Below, piece by piece: positions 18,484-28,303 of a stretch of DNA of 41,752 nucleotides. The stretch lies in NCBI RefSeq assembly GCF_000517385.1, contig NZ_BAUW01000028.1, forward strand, positions 1 to 41,752, given 5' to 3'. The stretch comes from Mesobacillus boroniphilus JCM 21738 (lineage in GTDB: Bacteria > Bacillota > Bacilli > Bacillales > Cytobacillaceae). How positions within the stretch are numbered: position 1 is the stretch's first letter; the number at the start of each line of letters is the position of its first letter. The notes under the pieces were generated by a model. The model was not told the origin of the DNA and did no database searches. It saw only the letters and a list, made by a program, of their open reading frames with translations. Position numbers and translations under genes: made by a program.

Positions 18484-19221
18484 TTATAGAACTTGCTCAT
18501 GTTTTGTAAAAAATTGTACGATTTGGCTCCCTACTTGAAGCACTTTTTCAGGAAGTACATAGCTTACGGTAACCGGAAGGTCAGCTTTTTCCCATTCAAC
18601 TGAAAGTTCCTTAATTATACTTGACTGCTTATATGCCCTGTTTCCTGATAGTACATGTATGATTTTCACTGGTGTTTCTTTATTGAAAGCAGGACTGGAA
18701 GAGCAACCATCAAACCTCTCAAGGAGCTTGCTGATTTCGGTTTCATATGCAGCCTCTAGTTCTGCGACAAGCTTTTTATAAAAGAACTTATTCTCCTTTT
18801 CCTGCTCTAGATGCGTACTCAGAGATAGGATTGGATTGATCAAGACCAGACTCCTGATTTTAGTATCACCATCCGCTATAAGTTTTAAGGCAACAAGCGC
18901 CCCCATCCCCTCAGCCACTACATGGAATGAAGTATTCAGTATTTCATTACGGACGATATGGCTGCACAGTCTCTTTGTTAACTCGACAGCCTTCTCACTT
19001 CCCCAATGCCTTCCATATAAATTTGAATAAAAGACAGTATACCCTTCATTTTTCCATATGTTCAACAGTGAACGTTTACCTTCATTCTGGGTCCAGAAGC
19101 TGCTTTCGCTGTTCACAAAATGCCTTTCATCTCCTATCGTCAGGATACCGAAACCCTTTGGCCTTCCAGGATAATGGATGACATTCCATTCGGTATCCAG
19201 TTTAAAGTTCCGGCTCTCCAT
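18484..19221 (-). CDS. yjaU: YjaU-like alpha/beta-hydrolase-fold protein without nucleophile serine
   Basis: A 245-residue protein with an alpha/beta-hydrolase layout: N-terminal strands (GFGILTIGDERHFV), a helix-strand core, and a nucleophile-elbow position reading HVVAEGMGALVALKL. The usual G-x-S-x-G is A-E-G-M-G here, so the serine is replaced by glycine. Later strands (SLVLINPILSL, VKIIHVLSG, VTVSYVLPE) fit the fold. It is followed by yjaV and med, and is divergent from yjzD across a region with a cre-like site. Either it is non-catalytic or it uses another mechanism. AAGGGG lies 8 nt before the ATG. Confidence 0.75.
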   Translation of the reverse strand: MESRNFKLDTEWNVIHYPGRPKGFGILTIGDERHFVNSESSFWTQNEGKRSLLNIWKNEGYTVFYSNLYGRHWGSEKAVELTKRLCSHIVRNEILNTSFHVVAEGMGALVALKLIADGDTKIRSLVLINPILSLSTHLEQEKENKFFYKKLVAELEAAYETEISKLLERFDGCSSSPAFNKETPVKIIHVLSGNRAYKQSSIIKELSVEWEKADLPVTVSYVLPEKVLQVGSQIVQFFTKHEQVL

Positions 19222-19386
19222 CTTACCAACCCCTTCCCTACAGATTATTCATATTACTGTATGTAATTTAACAGGAAATGAAAGGGGATTTGCCCATTTT
19301 CACGTATTAATCCCTTCTCACTGTGTTCAAATCTCCATAAGTCCGATATAATAATTTTACCAGGTTTTAGAAAAATAGTAGTGTGC

Positions 19387-19402
19387 TATGAAAACGCTTT
19401 TC
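19387..19402. promoter_or_regulatory. Candidate CcpA (cre) site between yjaU and yjzD
   Basis: TATGAAAACGCTTTTC fits the cre pattern WWTGAAARCGYTTWNN at every defined position. It lies in the divergent region, 80 nt before yjzD. A TATAAT at 19422-19427 would make the site overlap the -35 region for yjzD. Sequence match only. Confidence 0.5.
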
Positions 19403-19482
19403 ATTTTATTTAAAATTCATTTATAATTTATATGGCTTGTGGTAAGATGAGAAAAGATTTAATAATGTAAGAGGTGAAAATC

Positions 19483-19671
19483 GTGAAATATTTCTGGACT
19501 TTACTCTGGACATTCCTTCTGGTTCTAATGCTTAATTACGTAGCTGGCGCGATGATCGGCGTTGGATTGGACTTGGCTCAAAGCACGATCCTTGCAGTTG
19601 TGGCAACAATCATTATTCTTGTGATTCCGGCAGTTCTTCCAAATGGAACTGAAGAAAATCATCAACATTAA
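19483..19671 (+). CDS. yjzD: YjzD-family small membrane protein (DUF2929)
   Basis: A 62-residue protein with two hydrophobic helices (YFWTLLWTFLLVLMLNYVAG and TILAVVATIIILVIPAVL) and a short polar tail, probably a two-span membrane protein. Function unknown. The start is GTG at 19483 because AGAGGTG lies 6 nt upstream; a GTG at 19474 lies within that ribosome binding site. Neighbourhood and length match B. subtilis yjzD. Confidence 0.8.
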   Translation: MKYFWTLLWTFLLVLMLNYVAGAMIGVGLDLAQSTILAVVATIIILVIPAVLPNGTEENHQH

Positions 19672-19678
19672 AGTACAT

Positions 19679-19710
19679 AAAAAAAGTCATCCAACCGGAT
19701 GACTTTTTTA
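19679..19710. terminator. Bidirectional terminator between yjzD and clpB
   Basis: A 12-bp stem (AAAAAGTCATCC / GGATGACTTTTT) with a 4-nt loop and flanking A/T runs lies 8 nt after the yjzD stop and 18 nt beyond the clpB stop. It ends both convergent genes. Confidence 0.9.
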
Positions 19711-19727
19711 TTTTATTACTAAGCTGT

Positions 19728-22326
19728 CTACTTTACACTCAAGGATACCTCTCCATTTTCTACGCCAATTTCCACCTGGCTCTTCTCTTTGATTCTGCCT
19801 GCAATGATTTCCCTGGCGAGCTTTGTTTCTACGCTCCTCTGGATAAATCTCTTAAGCGGCCTAGCACCGTATACGGGATCGAATCCTTGCTCAGCTAAGA
19901 ACCCTTTTGCTTCATCGGTGATTGACAGCTGGATTTGTTGTTCTGCTAGCCTTGCCTGCAAAGTCTTTACTAATTTTTCAACAATCATTTTGATCTCTTT
20001 TAATGCCAGAGGCTTGAAAAGGATGATTTCGTCCACACGATTCAGGAATTCCGGACGGAAATGCCCTCGCAGCTGGGCCATTACTAAATCCCTCGATTCA
20101 GAAGAGATTTCATCGTCTCCACCCTGTCGGTCAAGCAAGTAATGTGAGCCAATATTGGATGTCATAATAATGACAGTATTCTTAAAGTCGACCATTCTAC
20201 CTTGTGAGTCCGTTACCCGTCCATCATCCAGCATTTGCAAAAGGATATTGAAAACCTCCGGATGAGCTTTCTCTACTTCATCGAGGAGGATGACCGAATA
20301 AGGATTCCTTCTGACAGCTTCAGTCAGCTGGCCACCTTCTTCATAACCTACATATCCTGGAGGTGCTCCAATCAACCTTGATACAGCATGCTTTTCCATA
20401 TACTCAGACATGTCGATTCGAATGATATGTTCTTCACTGTCAAACAAAGACTGAGCAAGCGTTTTGGCCATTTCTGTCTTACCTACTCCGGTAGGACCCA
20501 GGAAAATGAAAGACCCAATCGGCCTATGCGGATCCTTGATGCCAGCTCTGGCTCTGAGGACCGCGTCGGCTACGAGTGATACTGCTTCATCTTGTCCAAC
20601 AACCCGATCATGTAGAATGCTTTCTAGCTTGAGAAGCTTTTCCCGCTCTCCTTCAACAAGCTTCATCACTGGAATGCCTGTCCATCTTGAGACAATTGAC
20701 GCAATTTCCTCTTCAGTCACTTCTTCGCGAAGGAGCCTCTCACCTTCATTGTTGCTAACTTCCTGCTCAAGTGCCTTGAGTTCTTTCTCAAGAGAAGGAA
20801 TACGGCCATGCCTTAGTTCTGCGGCCTTATTTAAATCATAGTCATTTTCCGCCTTTTCAAGTTCTCTCCGGAGTCTTTCCAGCAGCTCACGCTGTTCCTG
20901 AATCTTTTGGATGCCTTCTTTTTCTTTCTGCCACCTTGACTTCATTGCATTCGCTTTCTCCTTCAAGTTGGCGAGCTCCTTACGAAGAGTTTCAAGGCGC
21001 ACCCGGCTTGCATCATCTTTTTCTTTTGTTAACGCCGCTTCTTCAATTTCTAGCTGCATGACCCTTCTTGTCACTTCATCAAGCTCTGTAGGCATCGAAT
21101 CAATTTCTGTACGAATCATCGCGCAAGCTTCATCAACCAGGTCAATCGCCTTGTCAGGCAAGAATCTGTCGGTAATATATCGATCTGATAAAGTAGCTGC
21201 AGCAACCAGCGCACGGTCATGGATATTCACTCCATGATGGATTTCAAACCTTTCCTTCAATCCTCTTAAAATTGATACCGTATCCTCGACATCTGGCTCC
21301 TGCACTAATATCTGCTGGAAGCGGCGTTCCAGCGCTGGGTCTTTTTCAATGTATTTCCGATGTTCATCGAGAGTTGTTGCACCAATACAATGAAGTTCCC
21401 CGCGTGCAAGCATTGGTTTCAGCATATTACCGGCATCCATTGCCCCTTCGGTTTTACCCGCGCCAACAATCGTATGGAGTTCATCAATGAACAACAGGAT
21501 TTTGCCTTCACTCTTTTTCACTTCATTCAAGACAGCTTTTAGTCTCTCTTCAAATTCACCACGAAATTTCGCTCCTGCTATCAGCGCGCTCATGTCCAGC
21601 GCAAAAACAGTCTTATCCTTTAAGCCTTCAGGAACATCCCTTCGTACGATTCGCTGTGCAAGCCCTTCTACAATAGCTGTCTTACCTACCCCTGGCTCGC
21701 CGATCAAAACAGGATTGTTCTTTGTCTTCCTTGAAAGGATGCGGATGACATTGCGAATTTCACTGTCCCTGCCGATCACCGGGTCTACCTTTCCCGCCCG
21801 GACTTCCTCCACAAGGTCGCGTCCATATTTTTTTAGCACTTCATAAGTTGCTTCTGGGTTTTGTGAAGTCACTCTCTGGTTCCCCCTAACCTCTTTGATT
21901 CTTGCTAATAGTTTCTCCCTGGCAACTCCTAATTTCCTCATGCTCCGCCTGATTCAGAACCAGGAATCTCAATCGCGGCCAACAAAACATGTTCTACCGA
22001 TAAATAGTCATCTTCAAACTGTTTCATTTCCTTTTCAGCTAGTGCTAAAACCTTTTGCAGCGTTGTCGAAATATATAACTTCCCCTGTTCTACACCGCTT
22101 CCGGAAACTTGAGGTTTCTTTGACAGAGTAAGATTTAATGCTTCTTTAACATTATCAAGATTCAGTCCGAGACCAGTAAGCAAGGTTGCCGCCAGATTGC
22201 CTCATGTTCGAGTAAGGCAAGCAACAGGTGCGCATCATATACTTCCTGGTGATTATGTTGAACAGCCAGGGTCTGGGCTGATATAAATGCATTCTGTAAG
22301 CTTTCTGTCATTTTATTCAAATCCAT
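19728..22326 (-). CDS. clpB: ATP-dependent disaggregase ClpB, two frame breaks in the N-terminal part
   Basis: Hsp100 chaperone that pulls proteins out of aggregates together with DnaK. The corrected length is 866 residues. It has the Clp N-domain (from [18 protein letters not shown]), the first AAA+ domain with Walker [10 protein letters not shown] (about 211), a long coiled-coil middle domain that distinguishes ClpB from ClpC (about 410-520), and the second AAA+ domain with GPTGVGKTE (about 610). A break near 22200 is repaired by one G ([17 protein letters not shown]). A second at 21942-21948 lies at the N-domain boundary, where the next frame starts ATG AGG AAA with an ATGA overlap. The rest is intact. 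GGAG lies 9 nt before the ATG. A CtsR operator lies upstream. Confidence 0.88.
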
Positions 22327-22339
22327 GCCCAATCACTCC

Positions 22340-22393
22340 TTTGACCTTTTTTGACCTTTAATTATATTATAATAAAAATTCCCAATTAGTAAA
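22340..22393 (-). promoter_or_regulatory. clpB promoter with CtsR operator
   Basis: On the minus strand 22340-22356 reads GGTCAAAAAAGGTCAAA, a perfect match to the CtsR heptad repeat RGTCAAANANRGTCAAA. It lies 13 nt before the clpB start codon. Upstream are TATAAT (22366-22371) and a possible TTTACT -35 (22388-22393). CtsR represses clp genes in Gram-positive bacteria until heat or protein stress, so clpB is expected to be heat-inducible here. Confidence 0.9.
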
Positions 22394-22415
22394 GCCATCC
22401 GCATTGGATGGCTTT
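22391..22415 (-). terminator. Hairpin downstream of yjzC
   Basis: A 10-bp stem (AAAGCCATCC / GGATGGCTTT) with a 5-nt loop lies about 60 nt beyond the yjzC stop. The T-run is short. One arm overlaps the proposed clpB -35 region. Confidence 0.6.
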
Positions 22416-22475
22416 AAGAAAGACAGTATAAATTTCATTCCGGAAAATGCTTTTATCCTGGTTGCTCCAGGTAAT

Positions 22476-22657
22476 TTATTTAAACTTTGGCATGTAAGTC
22501 CAGTGGCGGTTGTGGTTGGAGTTTCCGGAAAACGATCCCCAGATTTTAGCTTAATTTTTTGCGGATTGTTGACATTGCTGCCTGTTTCGCCAATTTCAAT
22601 GTAAATACCATTATTAGGTGCCTTTTGTCCGGCACGGAACTGATGACTTTGACCCAT
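22476..22657 (-). CDS. yjzC: YjzC-family small protein, one frame break
   Basis: Small conserved Bacillus protein of unknown function. The N-terminus (MGQSHQFRAGQKAPNNGIY, then EIGETGSNV and LKSGDRFPET) is clearly YjzC. The raw frame then runs on for 50 unlikely residues. One extra C near 22508 restores the family ending RHWTYMPKFK and a stop at 22476, giving 60 residues, the usual YjzC length. GAAGGAGG lies upstream of the ATG; further upstream in-frame ATGs lack a ribosome binding site. It lies beside argF's neighbourhood as in B. subtilis. Confidence 0.8.
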
Positions 22658-22781
22658 TTGCCTTCCTCCTTCATTAAAGTATTCCGGCAATTTTATTATT
22701 TACTGATTTAAATAAAGTATTTATGCATAATTTATCCTTCCAAAAAAAGGGTTATACGGTACATTAGTGTGTATGAGAAAA

Positions 22782-23020
22782 GAAAAGCGTAAGCGCCTTG
22801 TCCAGCCCCGACAAGCGGTGGAGGGCCTGACAGTGAAGTCGTTCTTTGACTTCATTGGCAGGACCGAACTCGAAAAGCGAAGGCGACTGTCCAACTCCGA
22901 CAAGCGTTGTAGGGCCTGACAGTGAAGTCGCTCTTTGACTTCATTGGCAGGATTGAAACGTCTCGAGGAGTTAGGAGCCGCAGCTAGACAAGCGTCTCGA
23001 GGGGCTAGGCGCTGGAGCTG
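22782..23020. repeat. Two 90-bp tandem intergenic repeats plus a related GTCTCGAGG tail
   Basis: Copies at 22782-22871 and 22872-22961 both begin GAAAAGCG and share GACAAGCG and GGGCCTGACAGTGAAGTCG. Each contains the inverted repeat TGAAGTC / GACTTCA around a 7-nt loop. The tail (about 22958-23020) has two copies of CGTCTCGAGG 36 bp apart, each followed by a TAGG-GC stretch. The sequence resembles intergenic repeats scattered through many Bacillus genomes. It is non-coding and sits between yjzC and uppP on a breakpoint of synteny with B. subtilis. Confidence 0.8.
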
Positions 23021-23085
23021 ACAATTCTCAAACTAAACATAATTTATACTCAATCTTTTTAAAAAACGGAGGATTCAAAAACGAT

Positions 23086-23898
23086 ATGGAAAATTTCTAT
23101 GACTTGATTAAATACATATTTCTTGGCCTATTCCAGGGAATTACCGAACCTATTCCCGTTTCATCCAGTGGACACCTTGAGATTGCAGAGCATTTTTTTA
23201 AATTAAAAATTGAGGGAATGAGTTTTGCCCTTTTGATGAATTCAGCTTCACTATTTGCTGTTTTGTTAATTTATAGAGCCGATATTATCAGATTAATTGT
23301 TAATGGGATTGCATATCTTAAAAGTAAAGATCCCGAAGCAAAATCTGACTTTATGTTCATCATTTATTTGATTGTCGGAACGATTCCTGCCGGGGTTATC
23401 GGCGTACTATTCGGGGATTTTATCGAGGAGCAATTGGCTGACATTAAAACTGTCGGCATAACACTTATCGTAACTGGCCTGGCGTTATGGCTGATCCGTA
23501 ATATGCGCGGCCGCAAAAATGATGGAGATTTAAGTTTCAAAGATGCCATTATTGTGGGACTTGCCCAAGCAGTAGCGCTTATTCCTGGGATTAGTCGTTC
23601 TGGTGCTACCATTGTCGCAGCGATGAGCCTGGGAATGAAACAGGAAACTGCGCTAAGATACTCTTTCCTGCTTTATATTCCAGTTAGTTTCGGCGGTATG
23701 GTTCTTGGATTCTCTGACCTCTTAAATGATGAGCGTATTGGGGAATTAGCATTGCCATATATCTTTGCATTCATTGCATCACTGATCGCCTCTTACTTCT
23801 CATTAAAATGGTTCATGAATATCATGGCGCGTGGAAACTTGAAATACTTTGCGATTTACTGCTTCATTGTAGGACCACTCGTCCTCATCTTCTCTTAA
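23086..23898 (+). CDS. uppP: Undecaprenyl-diphosphate phosphatase UppP/BacA
   Basis: Integral membrane enzyme that dephosphorylates undecaprenyl pyrophosphate to recycle the lipid carrier of cell wall synthesis; overexpression gives bacitracin resistance in other species. At 270 residues it has about eight hydrophobic segments and both signature regions: [18 protein letters not shown] (residues about 14-31, with the catalytic Glu and the Ser-rich loop) and [13 protein letters not shown] (about 164-176). GGAGG lies 12 nt before the ATG, somewhat far. The gene has its own terminator, runs opposite to its neighbours and is flanked by two repeat arrays, suggesting insertion between argF and yjzC. 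Confidence 0.93.
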   Translation: MENFYDLIKYIFLGLFQGITEPIPVSSSGHLEIAEHFFKLKIEGMSFALLMNSASLFAVLLIYRADIIRLIVNGIAYLKSKDPEAKSDFMFIIYLIVGTIPAGVIGVLFGDFIEEQLADIKTVGITLIVTGLALWLIRNMRGRKNDGDLSFKDAIIVGLAQAVALIPGISRSGATIVAAMSLGMKQETALRYSFLLYIPVSFGGMVLGFSDLLNDERIGELALPYIFAFIASLIASYFSLKWFMNIMARGNLKYFAIYCFIVGPLVLIFS

Positions 23899-23903
23899 TA
23901 CAT

Positions 23904-23932
23904 AAAACCGGCTAACTTGATAGCCGGTTTTT
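23904..23932 (+). terminator. Terminator of uppP
   Basis: An 11-bp stem (AAAACCGGCTA / TAGCCGGTTTT) with a 6-nt loop and a following T-rich run lies 5 nt after the uppP stop. Confidence 0.92.
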
Positions 23933-23969
23933 CGTTTTTTAGTTCAGTGTCACATCAATACTTTGCAGA

Positions 23970-24245
23970 GACCAGTTGACCTTTTCGTATCTTTAGCTAT
24001 TCGTTCGGCACATTGAACTTTTCTATAGGACCTTTTCGCTCCTACAACACTCATTCGGCTTATAGAATCTTTCTATTAGGGCCTTTCCGTACCTTCAACC
24101 ACTCATTCGGCTTATAGAACTTTTCTATAGGACCTTTTCGTCCCTCCAACTTCATTTTGGCTTATAAAAGCTTTCTATAGGACCTTTTTATCGCTTCAAC
24201 TACTTTTTGGGCTTATAGAATTTCTATATAGAACTTTTCCACATC
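23970..24245. repeat. Imperfect ~50-bp tandem array with a hairpin in each unit
   Basis: The block TTCTATAGGACCTTTTCG or a close variant recurs at 24021, 24071, 24123, 24173 and 24222, giving periods of 50, 52, 50 and 49 bp, with a degenerate unit before 24021. Each full unit contains TATAGAACTTTTCTATA or a close variant, a 7-bp inverted repeat with a 3-nt loop, and an ATTCGGCTTATAG segment. The units have diverged more than those at 13114. There are no unique spacers, so it is not CRISPR, and no frame is conserved. It fills the gap between convergent uppP and argF. Confidence 0.78.
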
Positions 24246-24254
24246 TTAAACCAT

Positions 24255-25211
24255 TTAATCCTTCAATATCTCCACAAGCAAAGCCTTCTGGGCATGGAGT
24301 CGGTTTCCTGCCTGTTCGAATACGGCGGAGTGATGGCCGTCGATTATTTCTGCTGTTACCTCTTCGCCGCGGTGGGCGGGAAGGCAGTGCATGAACAGGT
24401 AGTCTTCATTTGCTGCTTTGAGCAATGCTTCGTTCACCTGGTATTTCTGAAAATCCTTTAACCTCTGTTCATTTTCGAGCTCCTGGCCCATGCTGGTCCA
24501 TACATCAGTATAGATAATATCCGCGCTGTCAACAGCTTCTAGAGGATATTCCGTAATGACCATGTTTGCGCCGCTTTGCCTTGCAAAGTCTTCACAGCGA
24601 GCAGTTATCGTCTCATCCGGGAAGTATCCCTTTGGAGATGCAATACGTACATCCATCCCGACTTTTGTGCAGGCGATCATCAGTGAATGGGCGACATTGT
24701 TTCCATCACCGATGTAAGCAAGCTTGAGGCCTTTTAGTGTTCCCTTTTTTTCGTAAATCGTCAGAAGGTCAGCAAGTGCCTGGCATGGATGGTACCAATC
24801 GGTCAGACCGTTGATGACCGGAATGTCGGCATGATCGGCCAATTCCTCCACTGACTTGTGCGAGAAGGTTCTGATCATGATGCCGTCAAGATATTGCGAA
24901 AGAACCTGGGCTGTGTCTGCCACCGATTCACCCCGACCGAGCTGAAGTTCGTTGCCATTTAAATAAAGTGCACTTCCCCCAAGCTGGATCATGCCTACCT
25001 CAAAAGATACTCTTGTACGTGTTGACGACTTGTCAAAGATCATTCCGAGTATTTTGCCTTTGAGGGGCTGGTCAAATTGTTTTTTTAATGTTTTTTCCTT
25101 TAAGACTACCGCCTTTTCTAACAAAGTTAAGATTTCCTGCGGCTCCAAATCGGCCAAGGTTAACATGTCCTTGCCCTTTATATCAATATTAATCTGCTGT
25201 AGCGCCGTCAC
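24255..25211 (-). CDS. argF: Ornithine carbamoyltransferase
   Basis: Makes citrulline from ornithine and carbamoyl phosphate. At 318 residues it has the carbamoyl-phosphate motif SSTRTR, the [11 protein letters not shown] motif and the ornithine loop [13 protein letters not shown] near the C-terminus. The start is GTG at 25211, overlapping the carB stop (GTGA), and the N-terminal length fits B. subtilis ArgF. It is the last gene of the argCJBD-carAB-argF operon and receives carbamoyl phosphate from the synthetase encoded directly upstream. I saw no clear terminator hairpin; the ~50-bp array begins within 10 nt of the stop. Confidence 0.96.
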   Translation of the reverse strand: MTALQQINIDIKGKDMLTLADLEPQEILTLLEKAVVLKEKTLKKQFDQPLKGKILGMIFDKSSTRTRVSFEVGMIQLGGSALYLNGNELQLGRGESVADTAQVLSQYLDGIMIRTFSHKSVEELADHADIPVINGLTDWYHPCQALADLLTIYEKKGTLKGLKLAYIGDGNNVAHSLMIACTKVGMDVRIASPKGYFPDETITARCEDFARQSGANMVITEYPLEAVDSADIIYTDVWTSMGQELENEQRLKDFQKYQVNEALLKAANEDYLFMHCLPAHRGEEVTAEIIDGHHSAVFEQAGNRLHAQKALLVEILKD

Positions 25212-28200
25212 TCTGCCATCACTTCCTCACTAGTTTTTGTCAGCCATTGCTCCAGGGAGTTGACATTCCAGCTTTCTGCTGTTGCACTTTTTAACAATGC
25301 ATATAGAGTTTCTTTTTGGGTCAATACGATTTTTCGATTCTTGACAGCCCACTCTCTCAGAGAAATATCCCTCTCTGATGTGCCGGGACAATACAAGGCT
25401 GTCACCTTTTGATGGTCTGTTACTTTTTCGATATCGATTAACTTTAGGTTTGTTGGCAGCTTTCCAGCTTCCAATAGCTCATCTGCAAAGGCAATGTCTC
25501 CCTGGACAGCTTTTCCGCTGATTGAATGGAAACTCTTATTCAATGCCTCTTCAAGTGTCGAAGCAATGCTAATCCCTTCCCCTGTGGATATCATTTGCGG
25601 ACCTGTCTTCGCATCCAGTCCTTTTAAGGCGAAATTCGAGAACACAGGATGCTTTACGCATGTGTACCGTGCATCAGAGTCGAGTAATACTTCATCTTTC
25701 GACAAAATATATTTCCCGAGCAATATTTTTGTCGCTTTTTTTACTAATTCAACACCAGCTACCTTGCTGACGATCGGCATTGTCCTGCTCGAGCGGGGAT
25801 TTACTTCAAGCAAAAACACTTCATTTCCCTTCACAATGAATTGGATGTTCATTAAACCCTTATAATTCAATTCATTCACGATTCTATTTGCATATTCAGC
25901 CATCTGCTTTTTCGTTTCTTTTGAGAAGTTCTGTGCTGGGATAATGCAAAAGCTGTCCCCTGAATGGACTCCTGTTTTTTCGATATGCTCGATGATGGCT
26001 GGAATCAGGATATGCTCTCCATCGGAGGCAAGATCGAGTTCCGCCTCAGTTGCTTCAATATATTGATCCACCAAAATAGGAAATGAAACACTACCTGCAT
26101 CAAGAGCATTTTTGAGTTCCTGCGCGTTTCGAAGCACCACCATATTGAGTCCCCCAATGACATAGGAAGGCCGAATCAATACTGGATACCCTAGGCGTTC
26201 CACAGCGCTCAGCAGTTCCCCTTCATCCTCAGCTGTTTCACCCTTTACACGCGGAATTTGAAGCTTGTCGAGAAGCTGGTAAAATTGATCACGGTCCTCA
26301 AATAAATCAATGGTTGCTGAACTCGTTCCCAGCAGCTTCACTCCCGCTTCCTCAAGACCTTTCGCCAGATTCAGCGCGGTCTGCCCGCCGAGCTGGACAA
26401 TCACTTCCTCTATCCCTTCGATTTCAATCACATTCATGATGTCTTCCATGGTTAAGGGTTCAAAATACAAACGATCAGATATTGTAAAATCAGTGCTGAC
26501 GGTTTCCGGATTATTATTGATCATGATTGTTTCTACATTTTCTTCTTTGAGGGCAAAAACTCCATGTACACTGCAATAATCAAACTCAATTCCCTGACCG
26601 ATACTGATTGGGCCGCTGCCAATCACTAGTACCTTTCGTTTACTGCTTTTAACTGTCGCTTCATTTTCCCCAAGATAGCTGGAGTAAAAATAATTGGAAG
26701 CAGATTCAAATTCTGCCGCACATGTATCGACTATTTTATAAACAGGTGTGATTCCCTGCTTTTTTCGCAGCTCCCTGACCGCTTTCTCACTAACCTTCCA
26801 CTCTTTTGCCAGGTAGGAATCACTGAATCCCTTTTCTTTCAGGTATCTTAATTCTGAAGCTGAAATATCTTCGATTTCACGCCCTTCGATATCCTTCTCA
26901 ATGTCGGTCAAAGACTTGAATTTATGGAGGAAAAACAAATCTATTTTTGTTTTTTCATGGAGAGACTGAATTTGCTCACCCCGGCGCAGCAGTTCAAGTA
27001 ATACAAAAACCCGCTGGTCTGTTTGTTTTTCTGCCAGAGCGTATAGCTGTTCGACGGTATATTCTTCAAATGCTGGCAGTCGTAAATCCAGGGTTTTTAT
27101 GTTCAGTGAACGGACGGCTTTGTTAAAGGCTCGTTCAAAGCTCCGGTCAATTGCCATCGCTTCCCCTGTTGCCTTCATTTGCGTACCCAGCGTCCTATCG
27201 ATTTGCGGGAATTGCTCAAACGGCCATTTCGGTATTTTCACCACTACATAGTCGAGCGAAGGCTCATAGCTGGCAAAGGTAGTGCCTGTCACAGGGTTTA
27301 TTATCTCAGCAAGATTGTATCCGACTGCCAGCTTTGCCGCCATCCGTGCGATAGGATAACCTGTAGCTTTTGATGCCAGGGCTGAAGATCTGCTGACCCG
27401 CGGGTTCACCTCAATTAAATAGTAATTTTTGCTCATAGGATCTAGGGCAAACTGGATGTTACAGCCTCCAACGATTCCAAGAGCTGAAATAATTTTAACA
27501 GCGGATGTCCTTAGCATCTGGTATTCTCGATCTGTCAGCGTCTGTGATGGAGCTACTACAATCGAGTCTCCTGTATGGATGCCGACCGGGTCAATATTCT
27601 CCATATTGCAGATGGCGATACAAGTACCCGCAGCATCACGCATCATTTCATATTCGATTTCTTTATAGCCTGCGATGCTTCTTTCGACCAGGCATTGCTT
27701 TATTGGACTCTCACTTAATCCTCCCGAAACTAGAGAGAACAACTCTTCCATCGTTTCAGCTATCCCGCCGCCTGTGCCTCCCAGTGTATAAGCTGGCCTT
27801 ACAATCAACGGAAAGCCAATCTTTTCAGCAAAAGCGACTGCTTCTTCAACAATTTGAACAATTTCACTTTCTGGCACTGGTTCATTCAACTCATGCATCA
27901 AGCTGCGGAAGGCTTCCCTGTCTTCCCCTTGCTTAATACTTGCAACCGAGGTGCCCAGCACTTTTACATTGTACTTTTCGAGAATTCCCTCTTCGCTTAG
28001 CTTAAATACAAGATTCAATCCTGCCTGGCCGCCAAGGGTCCCTAAAATACCATCAGGCTTTTCCCGCCGGATCACTTTCTCTAAGCCTTCTGATGTCATC
28101 GGTTCAAAATAGACAGCATCAGCGAAAACATGGTCTGTCATGACGGTTGCCGGGTTATTGTTTACAAGGATGACCCGATAGCCTTCTTCCTTCAAGGCGA

Positions 28201-28303
28201 TGCATGCCTGTGTCCCTGCATAATCAAATTCAGCGGCCTGGCCGATGATAATCGGGCCAGAGCCAATTACTAATATTGATTTAATCTTTATATTTTTAGG
28301 CAT
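25208..28303 (-). CDS. carB: Carbamoyl-phosphate synthase large subunit (arginine-linked)
   Basis: Combines ammonia, bicarbonate and two ATP into carbamoyl phosphate. It is about 1031 residues with two homologous halves, each a pre-ATP-grasp plus ATP-grasp unit ([20 protein letters not shown] near residue 8 and [20 protein letters not shown] near 555), and a C-terminal allosteric domain. The open frame extends upstream, but [11 protein letters not shown] at 28303 is the family start; GGAG lies 11 nt before it and it overlaps the carA stop by 8 nt. Its place in the arginine operon identifies it as the arginine-specific enzyme rather than the PyrAB paralogue. Confidence 0.95.
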   Translation of the reverse strand: MPKNIKIKSILVIGSGPIIIGQAAEFDYAGTQACIALKEEGYRVILVNNNPATVMTDHVFADAVYFEPMTSEGLEKVIRREKPDGILGTLGGQAGLNLVFKLSEEGILEKYNVKVLGTSVASIKQGEDREAFRSLMHELNEPVPESEIVQIVEEAVAFAEKIGFPLIVRPAYTLGGTGGGIAETMEELFSLVSGGLSESPIKQCLVERSIAGYKEIEYEMMRDAAGTCIAICNMENIDPVGIHTGDSIVVAPSQTLTDREYQMLRTSAVKIISALGIVGGCNIQFALDPMSKNYYLIEVNPRVSRSSALASKATGYPIARMAAKLAVGYNLAEIINPVTGTTFASYEPSLDYVVVKIPKWPFEQFPQIDRTLGTQMKATGEAMAIDRSFERAFNKAVRSLNIKTLDLRLPAFEEYTVEQLYALAEKQTDQRVFVLLELLRRGEQIQSLHEKTKIDLFFLHKFKSLTDIEKDIEGREIEDISASELRYLKEKGFSDSYLAKEWKVSEKAVRELRKKQGITPVYKIVDTCAAEFESASNYFYSSYLGENEATVKSSKRKVLVIGSGPISIGQGIEFDYCSVHGVFALKEENVETIMINNNPETVSTDFTISDRLYFEPLTMEDIMNVIEIEGIEEVIVQLGGQTALNLAKGLEEAGVKLLGTSSATIDLFEDRDQFYQLLDKLQIPRVKGETAEDEGELLSAVERLGYPVLIRPSYVIGGLNMVVLRNAQELKNALDAGSVSFPILVDQYIEATEAELDLASDGEHILIPAIIEHIEKTGVHSGDSFCIIPAQNFSKETKKQMAEYANRIVNELNYKGLMNIQFIVKGNEVFLLEVNPRSSRTMPIVSKVAGVELVKKATKILLGKYILSKDEVLLDSDARYTCVKHPVFSNFALKGLDAKTGPQMISTGEGISIASTLEEALNKSFHSISGKAVQGDIAFADELLEAGKLPTNLKLIDIEKVTDHQKVTALYCPGTSERDISLREWAVKNRKIVLTQKETLYALLKSATAESWNVNSLEQWLTKTSEEVMAE

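Noticed and set aside
22721-22903. Minus-strand frame of 60 codons between yjzC and uppP
   Set aside because: It lies mostly within the 90-bp intergenic repeat and has no supporting signal.
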